Assembly (NCBI RefSeq): GCF_900108225.1
Contig: NZ_FNUZ01000008.1
Span: 1 to 64,000, forward strand
DNA: 64,000 bases
Direction of reading: 5' to 3'
From: Thalassococcus halodurans
GTDB lineage: Bacteria > Pseudomonadota > Alphaproteobacteria > Rhodobacterales > Rhodobacteraceae
Shown here: positions 17,945 to 26,285 of the stretch, in pieces
How positions within the stretch are numbered: position 1 is the first letter of the stretch
Layout of the letters: the number at the start of each line of letters is the position of its first letter
Made by a program: the position numbers and the translations under genes
The notes under the pieces: model-generated
Seen by the model: the letters and a program-made list of their open reading frames with translations, nothing else
Database searches by the model: none
What the model was told of the DNA's origin: nothing

Positions 17945-19429
17945 ATGACTGACGCGCTTCCGACAGTTCTTTTGGTTGATGACGAAGAGCATTCTCTGGC
18001 GTCCATGCGAATGGCGCTTGAGGATGACTTTGACTGCCTGACCGCGTCCAACGCGGCAGAGGCCGAAAAACTGATGGAAGACAACTTTGTGCAGGTCATT
18101 TTCTGTGACCAGCGCATGCCAGGCAAAACAGGGGTCGAGTTTCTGGTCGAGGTCCGCGATCGCTGGCCCGATACAGTGCGGATCATCATCACCGGTTACA
18201 CAGAAACCAACGATATGATCGCCGCGATCAACGAGGCCGGCATCTATCAGTTCCTGACCAAGCCATGGCACCCCGACCAACTGCTGATGAGCGCCAAGAA
18301 CGCCGCCGATCTGTTCCGCCTAAGCCGCGAACACGACCAGATGGCACTGGAAATGCGTTATCTGTCCCGCAGCGCGGAATCCAAGGTCGAAGAACAGCGC
18401 AAGGCGCTGCGTGAAGGACTGGGTTTTGAAAAGGTCCTGCGCGCGCCCAATTCGCCGATGAACAACGTGGTCGAACAGGCCCGCCAGTTCGCCAGCTTCG
18501 ACGTATCGGTCATGATCAACGGCGAAGACGGCACCGACAAGGCCACGCTGGCCCGCGCGATGCATTATGCGTCGCTGCGGTCTGACAAGGGGTTTTTCGA
18601 AATCAACTGCGCTGGCGCGGACGAGGACCTGATCGAAGCCGAACTGTTCGGCGCGAAACCCTCTGCGGCGCATGGGCGTCAGAAACGGAACCTTGGCTTG
18701 CTGCGCAAAGCCGAAAAGGGGACTGTGTTTCTGCGCAATGTGGGCGATCTGTCGCCCCGCCTGCAACGGGCCATGGCACGGTTTGCAACCGAAGGCACAT
18801 TCCGCCCCATCGGCGCTTCCGAACTGGAACGCAGCGACGTGCGTCTGTTGGCGTCTAGCAACGGCGATCTGATGGCCGAGGTATCGGCAGGCCGGTTCCG
18901 CGCCGATCTGTTCTTTGCGCTTAGTCAGACCACGCTGACTGTTCCGCCGCTGCGCGCGCGCATTGTCGATCTGCCCATTCTGGCGCAGAACCAACTGTTC
19001 GATGCAGCCGCTAAACACGGCAAACCGGTGCATGGCCTGTCCGACGATGCGATCCGCTTTCTGGAACGCTACAGCTGGCCGGGTAACTTGCGTGAATTGG
19101 AAAACGAAATGGTCCGTATGCTGATCTTTTCCCAAGACAGCGTGCTTGGTCCCGAACTGATCAGCCGCCACATCCTTCAGGCCAGCCCCGATGACACCGA
19201 CGCCGATGATCGCATCGATCACGTGCTGGTATCGGATGGCACGCTAAAAGACCGCGTTGAACAGATCGAAATGCGCATTCTGCGTGAAACGCTGACGCGT
19301 CTGAAGTGGAATAAAAGCCGTGCGGCCGCCGAACTGGGCCTGAGCCGTGTGGGCCTGCGCGCCAAGATCGACCGCTACGGCATCACCGAACCGAACAAAG
19401 CCAACGCCACCGAACATCAGGAGGACTAA
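17945..19429 (+). CDS. hupR: HupR response regulator of hydrogenase expression (NtrC-like, degenerate AAA+)
   Basis: This 494-residue regulator has a receiver domain with phospho-acceptor Asp55 (VIFCDQRMPG) and Lys106 (FLTKPW). It ends with a Fis-type helix-turn-helix at about 456-475 (KSRAAAELGLSRVGLRAKI). The central AAA+ domain is altered. The Walker A motif reads GEDGTDKA (193-200) instead of GESGTGKE, the Walker B-like strand is KGTVFLRNV with no DE pair, and the sigma54-contacting GAFTGA loop is absent after ELFG (233-236). This agrees with R. capsulatus HupR, which works with sigma70 and is active when not phosphorylated. HupT at 2471 is its expected partner. It lies inside the hyp operon, between hypB and hypC. 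Confidence 0.95.
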   Translation: MTDALPTVLLVDDEEHSLASMRMALEDDFDCLTASNAAEAEKLMEDNFVQVIFCDQRMPGKTGVEFLVEVRDRWPDTVRIIITGYTETNDMIAAINEAGIYQFLTKPWHPDQLLMSAKNAADLFRLSREHDQMALEMRYLSRSAESKVEEQRKALREGLGFEKVLRAPNSPMNNVVEQARQFASFDVSVMINGEDGTDKATLARAMHYASLRSDKGFFEINCAGADEDLIEAELFGAKPSAAHGRQKRNLGLLRKAEKGTVFLRNVGDLSPRLQRAMARFATEGTFRPIGASELERSDVRLLASSNGDLMAEVSAGRFRADLFFALSQTTLTVPPLRARIVDLPILAQNQLFDAAAKHGKPVHGLSDDAIRFLERYSWPGNLRELENEMVRMLIFSQDSVLGPELISRHILQASPDDTDADDRIDHVLVSDGTLKDRVEQIEMRILRETLTRLKWNKSRAAAELGLSRVGLRAKIDRYGITEPNKANATEHQED

Positions 19430-19432
19430 GCC

Positions 19433-19723
19433 ATGTGTCTGGGCATTCCAGGGCAGATTATCGAGATCACCGACGAAGCGCGGATGATGGCCATGGCCGA
19501 AGTGTCCGGCGTCAAACGCGAGGTCAACGTGTCGTGCATCGCGACAGGCCCGATTGGTGACGTGGTGGGCAAATGGGCCCTGATCCACGTGGGTTTCGCC
19601 ATGAGCGAGATTGACGAAGACGAAGCCGCCAAAACGCTCGAGGCGCTGCGCGGCTTGGGCGAGGCAGAGGAAACCCTAGAGGCGATGGCCGCAGGCGACG
19701 CCGCATTGGAGGGACGGGCATGA
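19433..19723 (+). CDS. hypC: HypC hydrogenase chaperone
   Basis: This 96-residue chaperone starts MCLGIPGQI; Cys2 carries the Fe(CN)2CO unit together with HypD. The OB-fold core (VSGVKREVNVSCIATGPIGDVVGKWALIHVGFA) is typical, with an acidic Ala-rich tail. It differs from HupF by lacking the long proline-containing extension. It overlaps hypD by 4 bases. Confidence 0.96.
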   Translation: MCLGIPGQIIEITDEARMMAMAEVSGVKREVNVSCIATGPIGDVVGKWALIHVGFAMSEIDEDEAAKTLEALRGLGEAEETLEAMAAGDAALEGRA

Positions 19724-20862
19724 AATACGCTGAGGAATTCCGCGATCCGATCGCCGCGCGTGCGGTGCTGGACAAAATTCAGCAGGTCGTCGACCAGATC
19801 GGCGCAACGGCGGAAAAACCCGTTCACATCATGGAAATTTGCGGTGGCCACACCCATGCGATCTTTCGCTACGGGCTGGATAAACTGACGCCTGCGGGCA
19901 TCGAATTTATCCATGGTCCCGGTTGCCCCGTCTGCGTCCTACCCATGAGCCGCGTTGACGAATGCGTGGAACTGGCCGAACGCCCCGAGGTAATCTTCAC
20001 CACCTTCGGCGATGCGATGCGTGTGCCCGGCACCCGCAAATCCCTGCTTCAGGCCAAGGCAGAAGGCGCGGATATCCGCATGGTGTATTCGCCGCTGGAC
20101 GCGCTTGAAATAGCCCGCCGCAACCCCGACCGCGAGGTCGTGTTCTTCGGCTTGGGCTTTGAAACCACCACGCCCTCTACGGCGCTGTCGATCCAGCAGG
20201 CGGCGCGCGAAGGGCTGGAAAATTTCACCGTCTTCTGCAACCACATCACCGTCCCGCCGCCCATCAAGGCGCTGCTGGACGACCCGCATATGGTGCTGGA
20301 CGGTTTTGTCGGGCCCGGCCACGTGTCGATGGTAATCGGCATCCATCCCTATGATTTCATTGCGGAAGACTACGGCAAACCGCTTGTCGTGGCTGGTTTT
20401 GAACCGCTTGATCTGTTGCAATCCGTTCTGATGGTTCTGGAACAGATCCGCGATGGCCGCGCCGAGATCGAAAACCAGTATTCCCGCGTGGTGCCGGACG
20501 ACGGAAACCCTGTTTCCATCGCCGCAATCGCCGATGTCTACGAAGAACGCCCGACGTTCGAATGGCGCGGTCTGGGCGAGATTGACGCCAGCGGTCTGCG
20601 CATTCGCGACACATACGCGGCCTTCGACGCCGAGGTGAAATTCGGCATCGGCTATGGCGCGGACCGTCGCATTGTGGCCGAACCCGAGGGCTGTTCCTGC
20701 GGGGCGGTGATGACCGGCCGGATGAAGCCCGTCCAATGCGAACAGTTCGGCAAAGGGTGTACGCCTGAGATGCCACTAGGCGCCTTGATGGTGTCGTCCG
20801 AGGGCGCCTGCGCGGCCTATTACCAATACGGCGGGGCACGGGCTGCAGAGCCTGCCGAATAA
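19720..20862 (+). CDS. hypD: HypD Fe-S scaffold for Fe(CN)2CO assembly
   Basis: This 380-residue protein has the key HypD motifs: EICGGHTHAIFRYG with the reactive Cys, GPGCPVCVLP, the GFETTTPSTA loop, NHITVPP, and GFVGPGHVSMVIG. The C-terminal 4Fe-4S ligands lie in EGCSCGAVMTGRMKPVQC and FGKGCTP. HypD receives CN from HypE and assembles the Fe(CN)2CO centre with HypC. Overlap with hypC by 4 bases favours equal production; hypE follows after 24 bases. Confidence 0.97.
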   Translation: MKYAEEFRDPIAARAVLDKIQQVVDQIGATAEKPVHIMEICGGHTHAIFRYGLDKLTPAGIEFIHGPGCPVCVLPMSRVDECVELAERPEVIFTTFGDAMRVPGTRKSLLQAKAEGADIRMVYSPLDALEIARRNPDREVVFFGLGFETTTPSTALSIQQAAREGLENFTVFCNHITVPPPIKALLDDPHMVLDGFVGPGHVSMVIGIHPYDFIAEDYGKPLVVAGFEPLDLLQSVLMVLEQIRDGRAEIENQYSRVVPDDGNPVSIAAIADVYEERPTFEWRGLGEIDASGLRIRDTYAAFDAEVKFGIGYGADRRIVAEPEGCSCGAVMTGRMKPVQCEQFGKGCTPEMPLGALMVSSEGACAAYYQYGGARAAEPAE

Positions 20863-20886
20863 TCCCCCGAACAGAAAGCAAGACCT

Positions 20887-21903
20887 ATGCGCGACCAATT
20901 TGTGACGTTGGCCCACGGCGGCGGTGGCAAAGCCATGCGCGAGCTGATCGAAGAGGTGTTCACCTCGGTGTTCGAGCCCGATCTGATGGAGGATCAGGCC
21001 CGCCTGATGGACGACGCTCTGCAAGAGCAGGGTGCGCGTCTGGCCTTCACCACCGACAGCTTTGTCGTTGATCCGGTTGAATTTCCGGGCGGCGATATCG
21101 GCAAGATCGCGGTCTGCGGCACGGTCAACGATCTGGCCGTGGGCGGCGCGCGGCCCTTGTGGCTATCGGCTGCGTTCATCATCGAAGAGGGCACCGAAAT
21201 CGCGCTTCTGCGTCGGATCGTGGCCTCGATGAAGGCCGAGGCTGATAAGGCGGGCGTGCGCATCGTGACGGGCGACACCAAGGTCGTCGGACGTGGCAGC
21301 GCGGACAAGGTGTTTATCACCACAGCAGGGGTCGGGGTGATCCCAGCGGGCCGTAAGCTTGAGGCAGGCCTGACACACGCGGGCGATGTTATTCTGGTCA
21401 ACGGATTTCTGGGCGATCACGGCGCCGCCATCATGGCCGCACGGGGTGACATGGCGCTGTCGACCGATCTGGTGTCCGACTGCGCAGGTCTAGGCCACCT
21501 GATGGAGGCCGTTCTGGCCGCAGCCCCCGACACACGCGCTGCGCGGGATGCCACACGGGGCGGGGTCGCCTCGGTCCTGAACGAAATCGCGGACACAGCG
21601 GGTGTGTCGATCGAGGTCGAGGAAACCGACCTGCCACTGCGCGCCGAAGTACGCGGTGTGTGCGAAATCCTAGGGCTGGACCCGCTTTATCTGGCGAATG
21701 AAGGCACCTTGGTACTGGTCGTGCCAGCAGATCAGGCCGACGCCGCCATCGCCGCGATGAAGACCCTGCCAGAAGGCGCCAACGCCAAGAAGATCGGCAC
21801 AGTCGGCACTGGCCAAGCCGGCCGCGTCACCATGCGCACCCTTTTCGGCGGCGCTCGGATTGTCGATATGCTGGTGGGCGAGCAACTGCCGCGGATTTGC
21901 TGA
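20887..21903 (+). CDS. hypE: HypE thiocarbamate dehydratase
   Basis: This 338-residue PurM-like ATPase ends in PRIC, the C-terminal cysteine that accepts carbamoyl from HypF and is dehydrated to thiocyanate. Motifs HGGGGKAMRELIEEVF, TTDSFVVDPVEFPGGDIGKIAVCGTVNDLAVGGA (split over the ATP site) and GDTKVVGRG are typical. It is the last gene of the hup/hyp region, and an inverted repeat lies 66 bases downstream. Confidence 0.97.
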   Translation: MRDQFVTLAHGGGGKAMRELIEEVFTSVFEPDLMEDQARLMDDALQEQGARLAFTTDSFVVDPVEFPGGDIGKIAVCGTVNDLAVGGARPLWLSAAFIIEEGTEIALLRRIVASMKAEADKAGVRIVTGDTKVVGRGSADKVFITTAGVGVIPAGRKLEAGLTHAGDVILVNGFLGDHGAAIMAARGDMALSTDLVSDCAGLGHLMEAVLAAAPDTRAARDATRGGVASVLNEIADTAGVSIEVEETDLPLRAEVRGVCEILGLDPLYLANEGTLVLVVPADQADAAIAAMKTLPEGANAKKIGTVGTGQAGRVTMRTLFGGARIVDMLVGEQLPRIC

Positions 21904-21968
21904 TCGGGGCAGATATTTCGGCGGGTTCAGACGACGTCTGCCTTTACTTTCCTGTAGGGCACGCGCCA

Positions 21969-21997
21969 AATACATAGAAACAACGTTTCTATGTATT
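21969..21997. terminator. Perfect 13-bp inverted repeat downstream of hypE
   Basis: AATACATAGAAAC and GTTTCTATGTATT flank a 3-base loop (AAC) as exact reverse complements. The stem is A/T-rich and lacks a following T-run, so it could be a weak terminator, a processing site or an operator for the next gene. It lies at the junction where base composition drops, so it may also mark the edge of acquired DNA. Confidence 0.5.
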
Positions 21998-22024
21998 GAT
22001 TGCAATTGCCTCAGGAGAACCGAG

Positions 22025-22474
22025 ATACCGACAGGGCATAAAACCAATTCGCTTTCTTCAATTGATTTGAACATTCCGTTTCCGAAACTTTGGGAGGGAA
22101 GCAAACGAAGCATCGTTTGGGATTTTTATGAAACGAGCAAATCAAAAACGGGCCACGTCGATTACGGGCCGTTTTTCACATATGTGACCACACGTATCGA
22201 AAACAGGTCAAATGGTATCGCGCCGACAGCGGCTGAAAATCCAATAGAAGGCAAATGGCTTCGCTTTTCTCCCTATAACGCCCTGTTTGAAAACGTCGCG
22301 CAAATTGAAACAGCCGGTTTTTTCGGCTCAGGCGATTGTCCACCGCCCGCGTTCTGGGTTCATGTCACAGGCGAAACAATTGTGTCGTTTATTCCCCAAA
22401 AGTATTTGGCAATGGCGTCAATTGGAGTGGATATATGTGTCAATGACACGCTTGCTTGGCTTCCGGAAAATTAA
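22025..22474 (+). CDS. Orphan hypothetical protein without a standard start codon
   Basis: The reading frame ending at 22474 is clearly protein-like (segments such as PFFTYVTTRIENRSNG and PPPAFWVHVTGETIVSFIPQKY). No ATG, GTG or TTG follows a ribosome-binding site at a suitable distance. The best site, AGGAG at 22012-22016, is followed eight bases later by ATA at 22025 in frame, giving 149 residues. A TTG at 22067 would give 135 residues without a good site. An ATG at 21860 lies inside hypE and reads through the 13-bp hairpin, which is unlikely. Base composition is AT-richer than the flanking genes. I do not recognise the family; no signal peptide or membrane helix is seen. It may be a gene whose start has decayed. 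Confidence 0.5.
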   Translation: MPTGHKTNSLSSIDLNIPFPKLWEGSKRSIVWDFYETSKSKTGHVDYGPFFTYVTTRIENRSNGIAPTAAENPIEGKWLRFSPYNALFENVAQIETAGFFGSGDCPPPAFWVHVTGETIVSFIPQKYLAMASIGVDICVNDTLAWLPEN

Positions 22475-22526
22475 GCGGGACAAGTCTTTTTACAATTGAA
22501 CATCGTGTCTTGGGAGTTGGCGCAAG

Positions 22527-22970
22527 ATGAAAATCGGATTTTACGTTACAGAGCATTATGTTTCGCAAATAGAAAACGCTTTGTTGGCGAAGGGCTATGA
22601 TCTGTTGAGCGGAAGCGGGCAGGACCTTCAGGAGTTTTGCCGTAGGGAATTTCCGAATATGAGTGCAGCCGTAGATATAGTTCAGGATCGGCGAACACCC
22701 GACTCCGATATCAATGATGAAGACACCTGCATGATCGTATTGGATCTTCACGTGGCACGTGGGAGTGAACCCACCAATAAGCGCAGTTATTCCAAAACAA
22801 AGACCGGTTGGCGGATATTCGTAAATCTTTTGCATTCAGAGATTTTCGACACCAATGGCGAGGAAAAACCCGTCGATGACATGGTAAGGTCGATGTCGGA
22901 CAAGATAGATCGGGAGCTCGAACGCATCGCGGAAAAAAAGCCGCGACGAGGGCGTAACATCCCATATTGA
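22527..22970 (+). CDS. Orphan hypothetical protein
   Basis: This 147-residue soluble, charged protein has no recognised family. It begins MKIGFYVTEHYVSQIENALLAKG and contains VIVLDLHVARG-like and IFVNLLHSEIFD strands. A helical, basic C-terminus ends in KKPRRGRNIPY. The start has GGGAG 12 bases upstream. Like the ORF just before it, it is AT-richer than the surrounding genes. The two may form a small transferred cassette between the hydrogenase and choline regions, though no transposase or attachment site is visible. Confidence 0.7.
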   Translation: MKIGFYVTEHYVSQIENALLAKGYDLLSGSGQDLQEFCRREFPNMSAAVDIVQDRRTPDSDINDEDTCMIVLDLHVARGSEPTNKRSYSKTKTGWRIFVNLLHSEIFDTNGEEKPVDDMVRSMSDKIDRELERIAEKKPRRGRNIPY

Positions 22971-23069
22971 GGTTTCTTCCGCAGATGAGAAGTGCAGAGA
23001 ACGAAGCCTTCCTTACTCATAAATCTGATAAGGTTTGTTATGTTAATTATTATAGCAAGCAAATCAAAT

Positions 23070-23104
23070 AAAGCGGCGCTGGGTTGATACACCAGCGCCG
23101 CTTT
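23070..23104. terminator. Bidirectional-type terminator between orphan gene and choV
   Basis: AAAGCGGCGCTGG and CCAGCGCCGCTTT pair perfectly over 13 bases around a 9-base loop. On the minus strand the stem ends in TTTATTTG, making this the terminator of the betC-choXWV transcript; on the plus strand it ends with CTTTAACATTT. It also ends the AT-richer stretch. Confidence 0.85.
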
Positions 23105-23109
23105 AACAT

Positions 23110-24171
23110 TTAAACCGCCACCGCCTGACGCTCTTGCGACGGATCTGCCGGGACCAATGCGCGAACAACGTCGGTCATGGTCAGAACGCCGACCGTTTCA
23201 CCGTCGCGCATCACGCGGAAGGCTTGGTCTGTTCGGCCTTCGGAACGGGCGATCACGTGTTCCAAGGTGTCATCCGCATCGACGTCTCCTGCAACCGGTA
23301 TCCCGTCCGCACCTGCCTTCATCACCGTTCGGGCGCGCAGGACGCGGGCGCGGTTGATGTCGCTGATAAAGTCGATGATGTACGGGTCCTCGGGATGCAT
23401 CAGGATGTGCTGCGGTTCGCCTTGTTGCACGATCTCACCATCCTTCAGGATGACCAGATGATCCGCCAGTTTCAGCGCCTCGTCCAGATCGTGGGTGATG
23501 AAGATGATCGTTTTGTGCAGTTCTTCCTGCAGTTCTAGCAACAGGTTCTGCATGTCGGTGCGGATCAACGGATCAAGCGCGGAAAACGCCTCGTCCATCA
23601 GCATGATATCCGAGTTCGACGTCAGCGCCCGTGCGATGCCCACACGTTGCTGCATGCCGCCGGACAGTTCGTGCGGATAACTGGCCTCGAACCCTTCTAG
23701 CCCGACGCGCGCCAGCCATTTGCGGGCCTCATTAAGCCGTTCGGTTTCATCGACGCCTCGCACCTCAAGCGGCATAGCGGCGTTGTCGATCACTGAGCGG
23801 TGGGGCAGCAGTGCGAACTTTTGAAACACCATGGACATGCGAGTCTGGCGCAATTCGCGCAGCTCTGCCTGCCCCATCTTCATGACGTCCTGACCGTCGA
23901 TCAGGATTTCGCCTGTGGTGGGTTCGATCAACCGGTTCAGGTGCCGGATCAGGGTGGATTTGCCCGACCCGGACAGGCCCATGATGACCGTGGTTTTGCC
24001 GGCATACATGTCGATGTTGATGTCCCTCAGGCCAACGACGTGACGCAGATCGGACAGGACATCGGCCTTGGACATGCCCTTTTGCACATCGGGCAGCACG
24101 CGTTCGGGGCTTGCACCAAAAATCTTGTACAGGCCACGAATGCGGATTTGCGGTTCGTTTACGTTGGTCAT
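23110..24171 (-). CDS. choV: ChoV choline ABC transporter ATPase
   Basis: This 353-residue ATPase belongs to the ProV/OpuAA/ChoV family. Walker A is GLSGSGKST, followed by the signature LSGGMQQRVGIARAL and Walker B ILLMDEAFSALDP-like (IMLMDEAFSALDP). The N-terminal extension of about 50 residues and a C-terminal CBS-like regulatory region (VAGDVDADDTLEHVIARSEG ... GVLTMTDVVRALV) are typical. It energises uptake of choline or betaine through ChoW, with ChoX as receptor. It overlaps choW by 4 bases and ends the operon at a strong terminator. Confidence 0.93.
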   Translation of the reverse strand: MTNVNEPQIRIRGLYKIFGASPERVLPDVQKGMSKADVLSDLRHVVGLRDINIDMYAGKTTVIMGLSGSGKSTLIRHLNRLIEPTTGEILIDGQDVMKMGQAELRELRQTRMSMVFQKFALLPHRSVIDNAAMPLEVRGVDETERLNEARKWLARVGLEGFEASYPHELSGGMQQRVGIARALTSNSDIMLMDEAFSALDPLIRTDMQNLLLELQEELHKTIIFITHDLDEALKLADHLVILKDGEIVQQGEPQHILMHPEDPYIIDFISDINRARVLRARTVMKAGADGIPVAGDVDADDTLEHVIARSEGRTDQAFRVMRDGETVGVLTMTDVVRALVPADPSQERQAVAV

Positions 24172-25202
24172 CGGCTGCTCCTTGACACATCTACGCGGGC
24201 CAGAGCCGCCTTTGAGGCGCGATCCAGCATCACAGCCAGAAGAACGATGCCCAGACCGGCGATCAGGCCGACCCCGATTTCCAGATTGCGGATACCGCGC
24301 AGAACCAGAACGCCCAGACCCGGTGCCGACACCAGCGAGGCGATGACAACCATGGCAAGGCTCATCATGATGGTCTGGTTCACACCGGCCATAATATTCG
24401 GCAGCGCCAACGGGATTTCCACTTTGAACAGTTTCTGCCTTGAGGTCATGCCAAAGGCATCGGCGGCCTCGATGACGTCTTTATCAACCAGACGAATGCC
24501 CAGATCGGTCAGTCGGATCACAGGGACAATCGCGTAAAGGATAATGGCGATACCGTAGAGCTTTGATTCCGTTACAGAAAACAGGAAGATCAGCGGAATC
24601 AGATAAACGAATGTGGGCAGCGTTTGCAGCAGGTCCAGCACCGGAATGCCGCCCTTTTGCAAGCGGTCGTTTTTGGACATGGCGATACCGATCGGCACAC
24701 CGAACAACACACACAGCCCCGTACAGACAAAGATGATGGCCAGCGTCTGGATCGCAACCTCGAGATGGTCGATAGCGCCGAGGAACACGAAGGACAGGGC
24801 CACAAAAATCGTGACAGGCCGCGACCGCGACACGAACCACGTCAGCGCGATCAGCATCGGGATCAGAACGAACCACGGGATGGACGTGAACAGCCAAAGC
24901 GCCCCGTCCAGCATCCACGACAATGGCTGCGTGATCGGATCAAGCACCAGTTTCAGATTGTCTTTGATATCCAGAAAGAAGCGTTCTAGCCCTGCGGTCA
25001 TATCGCGGGTTTGGGGGATCCTGCCGCAGGCCTCGTGCAGGGCGTCCAGCGATGGAAAGGGCAGCGGCCCGCTTGCTTCGTCGGGGTTTGTGCCCTGCGC
25101 TTTCGCCAAAAGCTGTGCCATGGTCATGGGGCCGTCGACCTTGTCGGCGTCGCACCATTCGCGCAGCCCGAGCGCGTTAAACACGCCGTCGTATTGTGCC
25201 AT
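24168..25202 (-). CDS. choW: ChoW choline ABC transporter permease
   Basis: This 344-residue permease has a cytoplasmic N-terminus of about 80 residues. At least six hydrophobic helices follow (LWLFTSIPWFVLIPMLIAL, VTIFVALSFVFLG, IIFVCTGLCVLFGVPIGIAM, VYLIPLIFLFSV, QTIMMSLAMVVIASLV, VGLIAGLGIVLLAVMLD). The inner-membrane loop EAADAFGMTSRQKLFKVEIPLALPNIMAG is the EAA motif contacting ChoV. It is longer at the N-terminus than ProW-only members, in line with the choline-specific ChoXWV type. It is preceded by an intercistronic hairpin after choX. Confidence 0.92.
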   Translation of the reverse strand: MAQYDGVFNALGLREWCDADKVDGPMTMAQLLAKAQGTNPDEASGPLPFPSLDALHEACGRIPQTRDMTAGLERFFLDIKDNLKLVLDPITQPLSWMLDGALWLFTSIPWFVLIPMLIALTWFVSRSRPVTIFVALSFVFLGAIDHLEVAIQTLAIIFVCTGLCVLFGVPIGIAMSKNDRLQKGGIPVLDLLQTLPTFVYLIPLIFLFSVTESKLYGIAIILYAIVPVIRLTDLGIRLVDKDVIEAADAFGMTSRQKLFKVEIPLALPNIMAGVNQTIMMSLAMVVIASLVSAPGLGVLVLRGIRNLEIGVGLIAGLGIVLLAVMLDRASKAALARVDVSRSSR

Positions 25203-25227
25203 TTTTCCTGTCCCTGTCAGATGGGGG

Positions 25228-25257
25228 AAAGGCGGGCGTTTTTTACGGCCCGCCTTT
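25228..25257 (-). terminator. Intercistronic hairpin between choX and choW
   Basis: AAAGGCGGGC and GCCCGCCTTT pair perfectly over 10 bases. On the minus-strand transcript the stem follows the choX stop and is not followed by a U-run (CCCCC instead). It therefore more likely protects the 3' end of a choX mRNA than ends transcription fully. This would give more binding protein than permease, a common arrangement in ABC operons. Confidence 0.6.
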
Positions 25258-25271
25258 GTTTTTGTCGGTTG

Positions 25272-26240
25272 TTACTGAAGCAGAGCCGAAAGCTTTTCCT
25301 TGGCCGCGTCATCCAGCCATGTGCCCCAGACATCCTTGTAGGTGGTCAGGTAGTACACTGCCGCCTCGTCCGGCGACGCGTTGTTTTCCGACTGCCACGC
25401 CAGGACGCCGTTCATCTGTTCGTTGGTGAACTGCATCTTGGACAGCATGTCGGTGACCGCCGGATTTTCGGTGGCAAAGCTGTCTGTGACCACAGTCAGA
25501 ACTTTGGCTTTCGGGAAGGGCGACAGTTGCGGATCGGCGCAATCTTCTTTCGCATTACAGCTATGTGCATCCGCGTTGAAATCACCCATCTCGACTGCAG
25601 TCATCGGGTACTGGCCCAGAACCGATGTGGGCGCCCAGTAGTAGCCGAACCACGGCTCTTTGTCCTGATAGGCCGCCGCGATGGATGTTGCCATAGTTTC
25701 GCCAGAGCCGTGCTGGAAAACTTCGATGCCGGCGGCTTCCAAACCAGCGGCCTTGGCGTTGTTGCCGTTCACAGTCTTACATGCCCAGCCATCGGGGCAC
25801 TGGTGGAACCGGTTGCCGACCAGATCAGGGTTGGCCAGAACGCCTTCGATGGTGGCCAGTTCGGGATGTTCTTCCAGCACATAGTTCGGAATCCACCACG
25901 CTTCGACACCGCCATCAGACAGGACTTCCGTCAGCGGTTTGACCTTACCTTCGGCAGCAAGGCGGTCGTAAACGGGGGCTGCGTTGACCCAAAGTTCGGT
26001 CAGAATGTCAGGCTCGCCTGTTTCTGCGACCGATGTCAGCGCAGGATTGGTCGAGGACGGGATACGCGTGACATCACAGCCATAGCCCTGTTCCATGATG
26101 AATTCGCCCACGGCTGTTACAACAGCGGCAGAGGCCCAGTTCATTTCGGTGATGCTAACCTCACCGCAGCTACCGTGGCTTTCGGCAAATGCCGGAGCCG
26201 CGGCCAGGGCGAAGGCGGACGTCAGTAGAATTTTACGCAT
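25272..26240 (-). CDS. choX: ChoX periplasmic choline-binding protein
   Basis: This 322-residue exported receptor has a cleavable signal (MRKILLTSAFALAAAPAFA) and a mature OpuAC-type fold. Aromatic-rich segments EMNWASAAVV, EAWWIPNYV, DKEPWFGYYWAPTS and the Cys-bearing CPDGWACKTV region match choline-binding ChoX proteins, which form an aromatic cage around the quaternary amine. Glycine-betaine receptors of the same family are the main alternative. It follows betC by 45 bases, and its ribosome-binding site is AAGGAGAC. Confidence 0.93.
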   Translation of the reverse strand: MRKILLTSAFALAAAPAFAESHGSCGEVSITEMNWASAAVVTAVGEFIMEQGYGCDVTRIPSSTNPALTSVAETGEPDILTELWVNAAPVYDRLAAEGKVKPLTEVLSDGGVEAWWIPNYVLEEHPELATIEGVLANPDLVGNRFHQCPDGWACKTVNGNNAKAAGLEAAGIEVFQHGSGETMATSIAAAYQDKEPWFGYYWAPTSVLGQYPMTAVEMGDFNADAHSCNAKEDCADPQLSPFPKAKVLTVVTDSFATENPAVTDMLSKMQFTNEQMNGVLAWQSENNASPDEAAVYYLTTYKDVWGTWLDDAAKEKLSALLQ

Positions 26241-26285
26241 TGTAGTCTCCTTGTTGATACGTTTTTTGGCTTTGGTTTTCGGGTG

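Noticed and set aside
21860-22024. Longer start (ATG 21860) for the first orphan gene
   Set aside because: It would begin inside hypE, overlap it by 44 bases and read through the 13-bp hairpin, without a ribosome-binding site.
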